Of a stretch of DNA of 64,000 nucleotides, positions 34,990 through 43,664 are shown piece after piece (the first letter of the stretch is position 1; every line of letters starts with the position of its first letter). The notes beneath the pieces were generated by a model that saw only the letters and a program-made list of their open reading frames with translations, was not told the origin of the DNA and did no database searches. The stretch comes from Paenarthrobacter aurescens. GTDB lineage: Bacteria; Actinomycetota; Actinomycetes; Actinomycetales; Micrococcaceae. A program made the translations under genes and the position numbers. The stretch covers positions 62,001 to 126,000 of the forward strand of contig NZ_JAOEFX010000005.1 of NCBI RefSeq assembly GCF_025421775.1, written 5' to 3'.

Positions 34990-35379
34990 ATGATCGAGCA
35001 GAACAACGCCCTTCCCGACGACGCCGAATCCTTCAACCCGGCAGCAAGCTCCCTGGCCGGCCAAGTGGACCGCGCCGTCATGGATGAGTTGCTGTCCATC
35101 CGGTCCAGCATCGACAACATCGACGCAACGCTGGTATTCCTGCTCGCCGAGCGGTTCAAGGCCACCCAGAAGGTAGGAATCCTTAAAGCCACCCACAAGC
35201 TTCCTGCTGGAGATCCGGGCCGCGAAGCTGCCCAGATCACCCGCCTGCGGCGTCTCGCTGAGGACGCCAACCTCGATCCCGCCTTTGCGGAAAAGTTCCT
35301 GAACTTCATCATCAGTGAAGTGATCCGCCACCACGAGGCCATCGCCGAGGATCACCAGATTTCAAGCCAGCAGGCCTGA
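34990..35379 (+). CDS. Chorismate mutase, AroQ class
   Basis: 129 residues, an all-helical AroQ-type chorismate mutase (chorismate to prephenate). The active-site-bearing helix 1 reads ELLSIRSSIDNIDATLVFLL, followed by AERFKATQKVGILKATHKLPAGDPGRE and a last helix FLNFIISEVIRHHEAIAE. The start at 34990 is preferred over earlier in-frame codons because of the -10 spacing. No secretion signal. It is followed after three bases by a MetE-like gene, so the two form one unit; the metabolic link between them is not obvious. Confidence 0.93.
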   Translation: MIEQNNALPDDAESFNPAASSLAGQVDRAVMDELLSIRSSIDNIDATLVFLLAERFKATQKVGILKATHKLPAGDPGREAAQITRLRRLAEDANLDPAFAEKFLNFIISEVIRHHEAIAEDHQISSQQA

Positions 35380-35382
35380 TTG

Positions 35383-36417
35383 ATGTCCTCAGTGAATGAC
35401 TTGCGCGCCAGCGCTGCCGCGCTGGGCCCGTGGCCCGGCAACGATCCCGCTGAGGCAACCCGGATCATCCGGGGCGAGTTGGGGGATCCCCACCTTCCGT
35501 TCCTGCCCGAACTCCCGGACCGCGGAGTGGGCTCGGATGCCGTCGGCCGGACGGGTTCCCTGCTCGTTGACCTGGCCATCGACGTCCAGCCGCACGGATG
35601 GCGACTCGTCGACAGGCCGGGGAAAGACGCGCAGCGCGGCCGCTCTGCGCTAAAGACGGACATCAACATCCTGGCCGACATCGCCGGTGCCGAAGACGTT
35701 TCCGCCACTGAATTCAAGATCCAGCTGTTGGGCCCCATGAGCCTCGCCGCCAATCTTCACCTGCACAACGGTGAGCGTGCACTTCTGGACTTTGGCGCCC
35801 GCCGGGATATTGCGGAATCCCTGGCCGCCGGCGTCGCGGAACACCTTCGCCGTGTGTCCACCGCTGTCCCCGGCGCTGGCATCGTGGTGCAAATCGACGA
35901 GCCGGACATCTCTTCCGTGATGGCCGGGACAATCCCGACTGCCAGTGGTTACCGGACACTGCGTTCGATCTCTGGTGAGGAGATAACTGGAGCGTGGCGA
36001 CTGGTGATCGACGCACTGAGGGCCGCGGGCTCCGTCGAAACCGTCATTTCCGTACCTGAAATTGAAGCACCCATCGAGCGGATACTTGCCGCCGGTGCAG
36101 ATGGCGTTGCCGTGCCGCTCAAGGCCTTGACCACACGCCAGTGGGAACAGCTTGCCGGTGCCGTCGAAGGCGGAAAGCGTGTGTGGGCCGGGGCTCTGTC
36201 CACGAGCGACGCGCAAGCGCGGCTGCCGCGTACTGCGGACGTCGTCGATAGTATCTGGAAGCCGTGGCGCCAGCTCGGTCTGCCGGCATCGGGCCTGGCG
36301 GGTCTTCGCGTCACTCCCTCGACAGGACTTGCTCACTTCAAGCCCTCAGGGGCCAGGGACGTGCTGAAGAAACTCACGCAAGTGGCTGACGGACTGGATC
36401 AGCTGGCTCAGGGCTGA
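35383..36417 (+). CDS. MetE/cobalamin-independent methionine synthase-like protein lacking zinc ligands
   Basis: 344 residues of the MetE C-terminal barrel type. The order of strands fits the family (LGPMSLAANL, VVQIDEPDISSVMAG, RVTPSTGLAHF), but the whole protein has no cysteine. The MetE PDCG motif is replaced by PSTG (residues 312-315), and the HxC loop is absent (TVISVPEIEAP). The zinc that activates homocysteine thiol cannot bind as in MetE. Actinobacteria carry many such proteins annotated as methionine synthase; this one cannot be assumed to make methionine. Start: ATG at 35383, three bases after the chorismate mutase stop. Confidence 0.85.
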   Translation: MSSVNDLRASAAALGPWPGNDPAEATRIIRGELGDPHLPFLPELPDRGVGSDAVGRTGSLLVDLAIDVQPHGWRLVDRPGKDAQRGRSALKTDINILADIAGAEDVSATEFKIQLLGPMSLAANLHLHNGERALLDFGARRDIAESLAAGVAEHLRRVSTAVPGAGIVVQIDEPDISSVMAGTIPTASGYRTLRSISGEEITGAWRLVIDALRAAGSVETVISVPEIEAPIERILAAGADGVAVPLKALTTRQWEQLAGAVEGGKRVWAGALSTSDAQARLPRTADVVDSIWKPWRQLGLPASGLAGLRVTPSTGLAHFKPSGARDVLKKLTQVADGLDQLAQG

Positions 36418-36427
36418 CCACAAAACG

Positions 36428-37153
36428 TCAGATTCGCTCTTCCCAGCGGTCTGGTTCCGCGTAGCGGGGTAGCGTTGTGCCGGGGGCGGCCCCTGGCAGA
36501 TAGGGTGCCAATCGGTAGTCGAACCGTCCGGCGTAAACAAGCACCAAGCCGATCTGTGGCTGAATGACCTTCACCTGGATCCGGTGCTTGCCTTCAGCGT
36601 TGTCCCACCATTGTTCCGCGTAGGCGCGGGCGTCGAGTCCTGCCGGCAACGGGATGCGCAGAGGGCCCAGGAACAGCCTGCTGGCATTGGAAACACCACG
36701 AAGACGACCCTTCGCTGTGACGCTGACGTCCAGGTCCGTCACCAGCCGGCGGTACCGTCCCACATGGTCCACCAGACGGGCCCGCCCATGGGCGCCTCGA
36801 GCATCGGGGCCAGGCATGACGGCGCTGGTCGTATCGTGGAACAGCCGTGTCCCCGAGGGGAAGTAGATCTCCCGTCGGGCTGTCAGGGCTGGGCGTCCAA
36901 AGGGATCTACATGCGCATGGTTCTCGATGCGGAAGGGGATGCCTTCGCCATACTCAGGGAAGAACGCCTCCTCGCCTCCGGTCAGCGCCAGAGGTGGCCG
37001 AAGCCACTTCTGCCGGCAACCCACAACATCAAAGATTCCTTCTCCGATTCCGTAGGAACCGGAGCCGGCTGCCAGCGAAAAGTACTCCTGAAGTTCGGGG
37101 GCCAGCCTGGTGAAATCATCGCCGAGCGCCAGCTGGTAGATAGGGGTATTCAT
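36428..37153 (-). CDS. DUF4166 domain protein
   Basis: 241 residues, GGAAAGGA upstream of the ATG. It matches the DUF4166 pattern throughout: IYQLALGDDFTRLAPEL at the N-terminus, GIGEGIFDVVG, RIENHAHVDPFGRPAL, LVDHVGRY, LFLGPLRIPLPAGLDARAYAEQWWD and HRIQVKVIQPQIGLVLVYAGRFDYRL. No membrane segment. The biochemical role is unknown. It is 25 bases downstream of the DUF58 gene and so is probably the last gene of the MoxR operon. It ends ten bases from the stop of the convergent MetE-like gene. Confidence 0.8.
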   Translation of the reverse strand: MNTPIYQLALGDDFTRLAPELQEYFSLAAGSGSYGIGEGIFDVVGCRQKWLRPPLALTGGEEAFFPEYGEGIPFRIENHAHVDPFGRPALTARREIYFPSGTRLFHDTTSAVMPGPDARGAHGRARLVDHVGRYRRLVTDLDVSVTAKGRLRGVSNASRLFLGPLRIPLPAGLDARAYAEQWWDNAEGKHRIQVKVIQPQIGLVLVYAGRFDYRLAPYLPGAAPGTTLPRYAEPDRWEERI

Positions 37154-37178
37154 GGCAGTCCTTTCCAGAGCCTGGGTA

Positions 37179-38471
37179 CTAGAGCCGTCCGGCCGCTTTG
37201 AGCCGGATATAAGTGTCGGCCAGCAGGGGTGGAACCTCGAGTGGCTCGGCGTCCACCACTTCGGCTCCCAGCTGCCGGAGTTGGACTGTGACCGCAGCCC
37301 TTTCCAACAATGCGCGTTCGGCCGCAGCGGCCCTGAACACCTGGCTTGCCGTTGTCCGCTGCTCCTTCATTTCAGCCAGCAACGGGTCCCGCACTGACGC
37401 GACCACCACCACATGCTGGCGTGCCAATTGCGCCACGGTGGGGAGGAGACCTTCTTCAGGGGCGCCGCCGTCGAGGGCCGTCAGCAGCACCACCAGTGAC
37501 CGGTGCGCCGAGACGGTCCGTACCTGCCCCGGGATCTGCTGCCAGTCCAGTTCTATGAGTTCGGCTTCCAAAGGGGCCATGGCCTGGACCAGTTGACCGA
37601 GCAGATTGCCCTTGGCCGATGAATCGACCCGTGCGCGCAGCCTCCGGTCATAGGCCAGGAAGTCGACGCGGTCCCCACCACGTTCAGCCAGCACAGCGAG
37701 CAACAGGGCGGCTTCCATGCCGGTATCGAGCCGGGGTTCATCCTCGATTCTGGCAGCAGCTGTGCGGGAAGTATCCAGCACAATGATCACCCGGCGGTCA
37801 CGCTCCGGCCGCCATGTTCGCACCACCACTGACGTACGGCGTGCTGTGGCGCGCCAGTCGATGGACCGGACGTCGTCGCCGCGGACATAGTCGCGAAGGG
37901 AATCGAACTCGGTTCCGGCGCCGCGGATCTGCACCGCTGCCCGGCCATCCAGTTCCCTGAGCTTGCGCAGCTTGGAAGGCAGGTGGCGCTTGGAATGGAA
38001 GGGAGGGAGGACTCTTAACTGGCCGGGAAGTATGCGTGTGCGTTGCCTGGCCGCGACGCCGAGTGGTCCAAAAGATCGGATGGTCACGTGCGGACTTTCG
38101 AGGTCGCCGCGGCGATGCGGGACCAAGGTCACTGTCATCCGGCGGCGTTCGCCGGACGGGACCACCAGGGGCTGGACAGGATGGGCGGCTCCTGCGGATG
38201 GCTGCCACGCATCCCTGACTTCGGCACGCAGCTTCCTCCCGGTGGCGTTGGTGACCGTCAGCACAGAGTCAGCGTTACCCTCGAGTGTCACATTTCCGGG
38301 CTGCTGGCGTTCCAGGCCAAGTTTTCCAGGCGATGCCGCCAGGAACATGTCAAGTACCAGCACCATCACTAAGCCGGCCGCCACATACAGGACAGTGCTC
38401 CACGCGGGAAACAAGACCAACGGCACCAGCCCCGCCAGGGCCAGCATCACAAAACGACCTGTGATGGACAT
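37179..38471 (-). CDS. DUF58 (VWA-like) membrane protein, MoxR partner
   Basis: 430 residues. Two hydrophobic segments at the N-terminus (MLALAGLVPLVLFPAWS and LYVAAGLVMVLVLDMFL) are followed by a beta-rich stretch and a DUF58 domain (about residues 190-300) with EFDSLRDYVRGDDVRSIDWRATAR, which is the DUF58 signature; then a VWA-like remainder with VIIVLDTSR. The partner of MoxR AAA+ ATPases in many bacteria, thought to act in protein assembly or envelope maturation. 32 bases after moxR stop. Confidence 0.92.
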   Translation of the reverse strand: MSITGRFVMLALAGLVPLVLFPAWSTVLYVAAGLVMVLVLDMFLAASPGKLGLERQQPGNVTLEGNADSVLTVTNATGRKLRAEVRDAWQPSAGAAHPVQPLVVPSGERRRMTVTLVPHRRGDLESPHVTIRSFGPLGVAARQRTRILPGQLRVLPPFHSKRHLPSKLRKLRELDGRAAVQIRGAGTEFDSLRDYVRGDDVRSIDWRATARRTSVVVRTWRPERDRRVIIVLDTSRTAAARIEDEPRLDTGMEAALLLAVLAERGGDRVDFLAYDRRLRARVDSSAKGNLLGQLVQAMAPLEAELIELDWQQIPGQVRTVSAHRSLVVLLTALDGGAPEEGLLPTVAQLARQHVVVVASVRDPLLAEMKEQRTTASQVFRAAAAERALLERAAVTVQLRQLGAEVVDAEPLEVPPLLADTYIRLKAAGRL

Positions 38472-38503
38472 TCAGGCCACCTTGGCTGCGGGCGGCAGGG
38501 AGA

Positions 38504-39556
38504 TCACCGGGGCACCGGGACGGACGCCAGGATGCTGCCCAGAACATCGTCCACCTGGATTCCGTCCATTTGGGCTTCCGGTCGGAGCCCCACCCTGTGC
38601 CGAAGGCACGGCAACGACAAAGCCTTGACATCGTCCGGAGTGACGAACGACCTGCCGGACAACCACGCCCATGCCTTGGAAGTGTTGAGCAGTGCGGTGG
38701 CACCGCGGGGCGAGACGCCGAGTTGGAAGGACGGCGCGGACCTCGTGGCACGGACGACGTCAACGATGTAGGCGAGGATTTCGGGTGCCACGGCCACGTG
38801 GGCTACTGCCGCCTGCGCAGCGGAAAGTTCGACGGCGCCGGCCACCGGCCGTACGCCGGCTGCGGCGAGATTTCGCGGATCAAAGCCACTGGCATGGCGC
38901 CGGATGACCTCGATTTCCTCGGCCCTTCCGGGCAGCGGCATGGTCAGTTTGAGCAGGAACCGGTCGAGCTGTGCCTCCGGCAGGGGATAGGTACCTTCGT
39001 ATTCCACGGGGTTCTGCGTGGCCGCCACGATGAACGGACTCGGCAGCGGGCGGGACACGCCATCCACCGACACCTGGCGCTCCTCCATGGCTTCCAGGAG
39101 CGAGGCCTGGGTCTTCGGCGGTGTCCGGTTAATCTCGTCCGCGAGCATGATGTTCGTGAAGACAGGGCCTTCCCGGAAGGTGAATTCCGAAGAGTGGGAG
39201 TCGTAGACCAGCGACCCCGTGACATCACCAGGCATCAGGTCAGGAGTGAACTGGACACGCTTCGTATCCAGGCTCAGGGCAGTGGACAACGCCCTCACCA
39301 AGAGTGTCTTGGCCACGCCCGGCACGCCCTCCAGGAGGACATGCCCGCCGCAGAGGAGGGCAATGAGCATTCCCGTGACGGTGGGGTCCTGCCCGACCAC
39401 AGCCTTGCCCACTTCGGTTCGGACATTCAGCAGCGACTGTCGCGCCGGGTCTTCAACCGCATGGTGACCATTCGGCTGGGGCACGCTTTCCTGGGGCGGA
39501 ACACTTCCCGTGTATTGGCTGTTGCTGTCCGTGTAGCTATTTGGCTGGCTGCTCAT
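38504..39556 (-). CDS. MoxR family AAA+ ATPase
   Basis: 350 residues from the ATG at 39556, which overlaps the DUF4350 stop by four bases. Walker A GVPGVAKT, Walker B MLADEINRTPPKTQ, sensor 1 AATQNP and the C-terminal lid (SPRGATALLNTSKAWAWL) are all complete. MoxR ATPases are chaperones acting with VWA/DUF58 partners. The N-terminal 40 residues are polar and not conserved. Confidence 0.94.
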   Translation of the reverse strand: MSSQPNSYTDSNSQYTGSVPPQESVPQPNGHHAVEDPARQSLLNVRTEVGKAVVGQDPTVTGMLIALLCGGHVLLEGVPGVAKTLLVRALSTALSLDTKRVQFTPDLMPGDVTGSLVYDSHSSEFTFREGPVFTNIMLADEINRTPPKTQASLLEAMEERQVSVDGVSRPLPSPFIVAATQNPVEYEGTYPLPEAQLDRFLLKLTMPLPGRAEEIEVIRRHASGFDPRNLAAAGVRPVAGAVELSAAQAAVAHVAVAPEILAYIVDVVRATRSAPSFQLGVSPRGATALLNTSKAWAWLSGRSFVTPDDVKALSLPCLRHRVGLRPEAQMDGIQVDDVLGSILASVPVPR

Positions 39557-40785
39557 CGGGCGGTCGCCTCCTGTTCGATTCGTTCGATCTGTTGTGCCCA
39601 CTGCACCAGTTGTCCTTCGTTTTCCGGCATGAGGTCGATCAGGACTGACCCTACCTCCGGGGCTGGCCGCCCAAGGCGTTGGGCTGTCGCGTCCACAATT
39701 GCTTCCCGGGTTGCGTCGGCGCCGAGATTGAAATGCCGGGCCAAACGGGCCAGCGTTCCAGCCCGCAGGTTGTCGGCGGCCCGCACCACAGCCCGCGAGT
39801 CCTGGTAAAGGCGGGCCCTGCCTTCTGCGGTCTCAGCGGCTTTGACCACCACGGGGAGAGGCTCGAAAACCAGCGGACCCATTCGTCGGCCCCGCCACGC
39901 AATGGCCAGCAAGGTCACGACGGCCAACCAAGGCCCTGCGAATGCCAACCATCGGGGTGCAAGTTCGTTGAGGGTCGGAGTCGAATCCGCTGTGGAGATG
40001 TCCCCGACGCCGGGGATATACCAAACGAGGTCCCTGTTGTTGCCCAGCGTTCTCAAGGCGAGAGCTGCGTTTCCCTCTGTTGCGAGGTGCTGGTTGTCCA
40101 GCAAATCCGTGCTGCCGAGGACAATGACGCGCCCATCGGTTGACGCCGCGTAAAGGCCCGGGCCGCTGCTGCGGATGGGGTAGCACACCATAGGTCCCGT
40201 ATAAACGGAGCCCTGCGCGGAGACCCTTCCGGCTGCCACGGCATCCCGCTGGTCGCAGTCAGGCCCGATGACAGTTGTTGCTTCGGGAACCACGCCACCC
40301 GGCCGGAAGCCTGGTTCAAGCCCGCTGAGGGTCCTGAGCCTCGGCTTTACCAGCACTATGCGGTCTGCAGCTGCTGTGAGGTCCTCCACCTGTGATTGAT
40401 CCAGGAAGCCCTTGGGGTCGTACAGCAGGACTGTGGCGTTGTCCCTGGCTGACAACGCCGACAGGGTGTCTGCGAGCGTGTCCGTCGGTGTGATGGATAC
40501 GCCTTGGCGTCCCAGGATCTCCGCCACGGCCATGGCGCCATCCGGTGCGGGATTTCGGGCCGACAACGGCCGTGGGTCCTTGGCGCCGGAGACACCGGCG
40601 ATGGCGAGGTATGTCACCAGTCCGGCAAGCAGGGCACCGATCCCGATCCACGCCAGGTGTTTCCGGAACCAGACCGTGAAACCCCTCCGCGAGGACCGTT
40701 CGAGAGGTGCCGCCTCATCCGGACGACGTTCTTCTGGACGATGTTCTTCTGAACGACGTGCTGTGTCGTTAAAGCCTGTTGTCAT
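39553..40785 (-). CDS. DUF4350 membrane protein
   Basis: 410 residues. A charged N-terminus with a 5-residue-type repeat (EEHRPEERRPDE, encoded by three imperfect 15-base repeats) leads to a membrane helix (AWIGIGALLAGLVTYLAIAG) and a DUF4350 domain resembling a glutamine-amidotransferase-like fold (PLSARNPAPDGAMAVAEILG and TVLLYDPKGFLDQSQVEDL). A second helix (WLAFAGPWLAVVTLLAIAW) precedes a helical cytoplasmic tail. It is an established member of the actinobacterial MoxR-DUF58-DUF4129 cluster; its activity is unknown. Confidence 0.87.
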   Translation of the reverse strand: MTTGFNDTARRSEEHRPEERRPDEAAPLERSSRRGFTVWFRKHLAWIGIGALLAGLVTYLAIAGVSGAKDPRPLSARNPAPDGAMAVAEILGRQGVSITPTDTLADTLSALSARDNATVLLYDPKGFLDQSQVEDLTAAADRIVLVKPRLRTLSGLEPGFRPGGVVPEATTVIGPDCDQRDAVAAGRVSAQGSVYTGPMVCYPIRSSGPGLYAASTDGRVIVLGSTDLLDNQHLATEGNAALALRTLGNNRDLVWYIPGVGDISTADSTPTLNELAPRWLAFAGPWLAVVTLLAIAWRGRRMGPLVFEPLPVVVKAAETAEGRARLYQDSRAVVRAADNLRAGTLARLARHFNLGADATREAIVDATAQRLGRPAPEVGSVLIDLMPENEGQLVQWAQQIERIEQEATAR

Positions 40786-41474
40786 CGGGGCACTGCGAAT
40801 CCGGCGTGCGCCTGTCCCGTGAAGTCGGGTTTCATCGCAAGCACGTCAGCGTCCAACTGCCGGAAGGACTCATAGTCGGCCTTGGTCGCGCCCTCTTCGC
40901 CGTAGCGCACGGCGTCGAAGACGAGGGCGGCGTCGTCCAGCCGACGTTGTGCAGCACCAAAGACCTGCCCCAGCTGTGTGGCAGCTTCGTCCGCGGTTCT
41001 GCCGGCCCGGGCATCGATCACGTCCCGTTCTTCGGCGGATCGGACCAGAGCCCGGAACTGATCGACGACGGCGGCCGGCCAGTCGCCGTCGTCGGCCGCC
41101 TTTTCCGCGCGTTTCCTATACCCATCGGAATCGACGCTGGCGTCGTCGCCGTAGATGTCCACGGACGTCGCGTTTCGACGCGCATTCAGGCGGGGCCGGA
41201 CAACGAAAACTGCCACGATGATGAGCGCCACGGCCACAGCGACCATCAACGGAACAGCAACATCCGGTCCGGGCCCGATTCCGTCGCCTTCCAAGGAGGC
41301 AAGCCAGTCAAGAAAATCGAGCCACAGCTGGTCCAGCCAGCTTGGCTGTGCATCAGGATATTGGGGTTTTGAAAGTTCTTCGGCTGCCCACCGCCGGGCT
41401 TCATCGCGATCCGGCGTCACGGGCGGTTCCATGGCTGCCAAGTTGGCCGGCACATCCCACGGCGTCACCCTCAT
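40782..41474 (-). CDS. DUF4129 membrane protein
   Basis: 230 residues from the ATG at 41474 (ATGA overlap with the previous stop; its own stop again overlaps the next start). Order: N-terminal polar region (DEARRWAAEELSKPQYPDAQPSWLDQLW), one membrane helix (AVPLMVAVAVALIIVAVFVV), then the DUF4129 domain (AAVVDQFRALVRSAEERDV). DUF4129 often appears as the C-terminal tail of transglutaminase-like proteins; here it stands alone. Confidence 0.87.
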   Translation of the reverse strand: MRVTPWDVPANLAAMEPPVTPDRDEARRWAAEELSKPQYPDAQPSWLDQLWLDFLDWLASLEGDGIGPGPDVAVPLMVAVAVALIIVAVFVVRPRLNARRNATSVDIYGDDASVDSDGYRKRAEKAADDGDWPAAVVDQFRALVRSAEERDVIDARAGRTADEAATQLGQVFGAAQRRLDDAALVFDAVRYGEEGATKADYESFRQLDADVLAMKPDFTGQAHAGFAVPR

Positions 41475-42766
41475 GCTGGAGGCCGGGGCCCGGGAGAAGC
41501 GGACGGAAACTGTCCGTCGTTCGGGGGCCAAGCGGTGTTACGGGGCAAAGTCGAGTGACCGCCCGGTATTCCGTCCGGATCTGCACCGGTTTCCATCAGC
41601 CGCATCAACTCAACGTCCAAGCCATCCCGGCGCATCCGCAGGTCCATGTAGATCAGCGCGAAAACCGAGGCCTGGAATGCGAAAGTCACGGAGCCCACCA
41701 GCGCACCTATCGCCGTCGAAATCACAGTGGTTATCACCAGAGTGGAAGCGATTGATTCGGCGTCGGGGTGGGGGGTGACCACTTCCCCGATGGCCGCGGC
41801 CGCCAGGGAAGCGGGGATCTGGACAATTTGGGCAATGACGCCCACCATGATGGCCACCACGAGCGTAATCCCGAAGATGCGCCACCAATTGTTCCTTGTC
41901 AGTTGCCAGGACCGGAGGAGTCCGTCGTAGACACCCGTCCGCTCAACCACGATGGCCGCAGGTGCAAGCATCAGCTTCAAGCCGATCCAGACGAAGACCA
42001 CTACTGAACCAAGGCCCAGGGGCAGGACGATCAGCAGGGCCCCAACGCCCATGGCAGTAAACAACAGCACCGAAATACCCACCACGGCAGCCGCGGCAAG
42101 AAGCCCGCCGAGTGTCAGCAACACTGCCACGCCCAGCAGAGGCCAGATTCTCCTGCCTGCAAGCTTCCACATCTGTTTGAAGCCCGTCCGTCGGTTCAGG
42201 ACCGAACGGGCCACCGGCACCACCAATACCCCTTGAAGTACCGATCCGAGGAAACCGATGAGCACCGAGACACCCAAAGTGCCGGCCATGATGGCGAGGA
42301 AGGGACCCATGGCTTCGGCGAATTCTGCTTCGGAGTTCACAGTTTCAAGGGACATCGACAACTGGAACATGCCTAGGGTGACGATGCCAACGAAAACCGC
42401 CCCGATGGCTTGCACGATCAGCGCCGAGCCGAACATGGAAGCGGCATTGCGGCGAATCGTCTGGAAGGATCCATCCAGGATCTCGCCAAATTGCAACGGT
42501 CGGAGTGGAATAACACCCGGCTTGGGCGGAGCGACATAGAGGGGTTGTCCGTAGGGAGGCCCGGGGGGCCATCCCGGGGCGGGTTGGCCGCCATGAAACT
42601 GTCCGCCACCTTGCGGGGCTGCCCATGCAGGGGGACCGCCCCATTGTGGTTGGTTGCCCCATTGTGGTTGGTTGCCCCATTGTGGCTGGCTGACCCCTCC
42701 GGGCTGACCGCCCCTTCCGGGCTGACCGCCCGGCGATGGATTCCGGCCGTGCTCTGGCTGTGACAC
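41471..42766 (-). CDS. Polytopic membrane protein (glycerophosphodiesterase membrane-domain type)
   Basis: 431 residues from a GTG at 42766 with GGGAGG seven bases ahead. A Pro/Gln/Gly/Trp-rich cytoplasmic N-terminus (about 95 residues, three QPQWGN-type repeats) precedes LQFGEILDGSFQTIRRN and six or more hydrophobic helices with Gly/Ala/Val. LLRSWQLTRNNWWRIFGI is the conserved region of this class. It is the first gene of the MoxR operon and diverges from mtrA, so one 220-base region may control both. Confidence 0.83.
   Translation of the reverse strand: MSQPEHGRNPSPGGQPGRGGQPGGVSQPQWGNQPQWGNQPQWGGPPAWAAPQGGGQFHGGQPAPGWPPGPPYGQPLYVAPPKPGVIPLRPLQFGEILDGSFQTIRRNAASMFGSALIVQAIGAVFVGIVTLGMFQLSMSLETVNSEAEFAEAMGPFLAIMAGTLGVSVLIGFLGSVLQGVLVVPVARSVLNRRTGFKQMWKLAGRRIWPLLGVAVLLTLGGLLAAAAVVGISVLLFTAMGVGALLIVLPLGLGSVVVFVWIGLKLMLAPAAIVVERTGVYDGLLRSWQLTRNNWWRIFGITLVVAIMVGVIAQIVQIPASLAAAAIGEVVTPHPDAESIASTLVITTVISTAIGALVGSVTFAFQASVFALIYMDLRMRRDGLDVELMRLMETGADPDGIPGGHSTLPRNTAWPPNDGQFPSASPGPRPPA
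42639..42692. repeat. Tandem 18-base repeat encoding QPQWGN
   Basis: Three direct copies of an 18-base unit (CCCCATTGTGGTTGGTTG on the plus strand), the first two identical and the third with two changes. The next 36 bases continue with a second 18-base repeat based on CCGGGCTGACCGCCC. Confidence 0.85.
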
Positions 42767-42989
42767 GATATCCTCCCCATAAGACCCGGCCCGCCGACAT
42801 TCGACGTCCCCCACACGGACCTTGGCACCCAGCCTATAGTCCCGCCGTCGTCCCTCATAGCCCGCCGCCCGGCCCGCCATTGAAGGAGGAGTACTGCTGC
42901 GGTGCAGTACGGTGGAACTGCCCCTCGGGCGCCATGCCGTGCGCCGCGCCCAACGGGACAAAGACTTGGTGATAAGGGAATATATAACT

Positions 42990-43664
42990 ATGAAGGCACG
43001 CATTCTGGTAGTTGACGACGACGAAGCGCTCGCAGAGATGATTGGTATCGTCTTGCGCAATGATGGCTTCGAGCCGGTGTTCTGCGCAGATGGTGGCCAA
43101 GCCTTGGAAGTGTTCCGCTCTTCCAAGCCGGACCTGGTCCTGCTGGACCTCATGTTGCCTGGCTCAGACGGCATTGAGGTCTGCCGGCAGATCCGTGGTG
43201 AGTCGGACGTCCCCATTGTCATGCTCACTGCGAAATCCGATACCTCGGATGTCGTCCGTGGTCTTGAATCCGGCGCCGATGACTACGTGCCCAAACCTTT
43301 TAAGCCCGCCGAACTCGTAGCGCGCGTCCGTGCACGCCTGCGGCCGGGCGAACAGAAGGCCCCCGAAACGCTGCGTATCGCCGACGTGACCATCGACGTC
43401 GCGGGCCACTTGGTGACCCGCGGCGGGGAGCGGATTTCGCTGACTCCCCTTGAGTTCGATCTTCTGGTAGCGCTGGCCCGCAAGCCTTGGCAGGTCTTTA
43501 CCCGCGAGCTGCTCCTTGAGCAGGTCTGGGGATACCGGCATGCCGCAGATACGCGACTGGTCAACGTTCACGTACAACGCCTGCGCTCAAAGATTGAACG
43601 CGATCCGGAAGCGCCCGAGGTCGTATTGACGGTTCGTGGTGTCGGATATAAAGCAGGTTCCTGA
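42990..43664 (+). CDS. mtrA: Response regulator MtrA
   Basis: 224 residues. Receiver domain with LVVDDDE, phosphoacceptor Asp53 (LVLLDLMLPG), TAKSDTSD and the KP of PKPFKP; C-terminal OmpR-type winged helix (LTPLEFDLLVALARKPWQVFTRELLLEQVWGY, with the recognition-helix region ADTRLVNVHVQRLRSKIE). The ATG at 42990 has AAGGGA upstream; an earlier in-frame start is not conserved. MtrA is an essential or near-essential regulator of cell division, cell-wall and osmotic genes in actinobacteria. First gene of mtrA-mtrB-lpqB. Confidence 0.97.
   Translation: MKARILVVDDDEALAEMIGIVLRNDGFEPVFCADGGQALEVFRSSKPDLVLLDLMLPGSDGIEVCRQIRGESDVPIVMLTAKSDTSDVVRGLESGADDYVPKPFKPAELVARVRARLRPGEQKAPETLRIADVTIDVAGHLVTRGGERISLTPLEFDLLVALARKPWQVFTRELLLEQVWGYRHAADTRLVNVHVQRLRSKIERDPEAPEVVLTVRGVGYKAGS

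Noticed and set aside
41801..42640. Whether the polytopic protein is an integral glycerophosphodiesterase
   Set aside because: Only the membrane-domain type is visible; no GDPD catalytic domain is present, so I do not call an enzyme.
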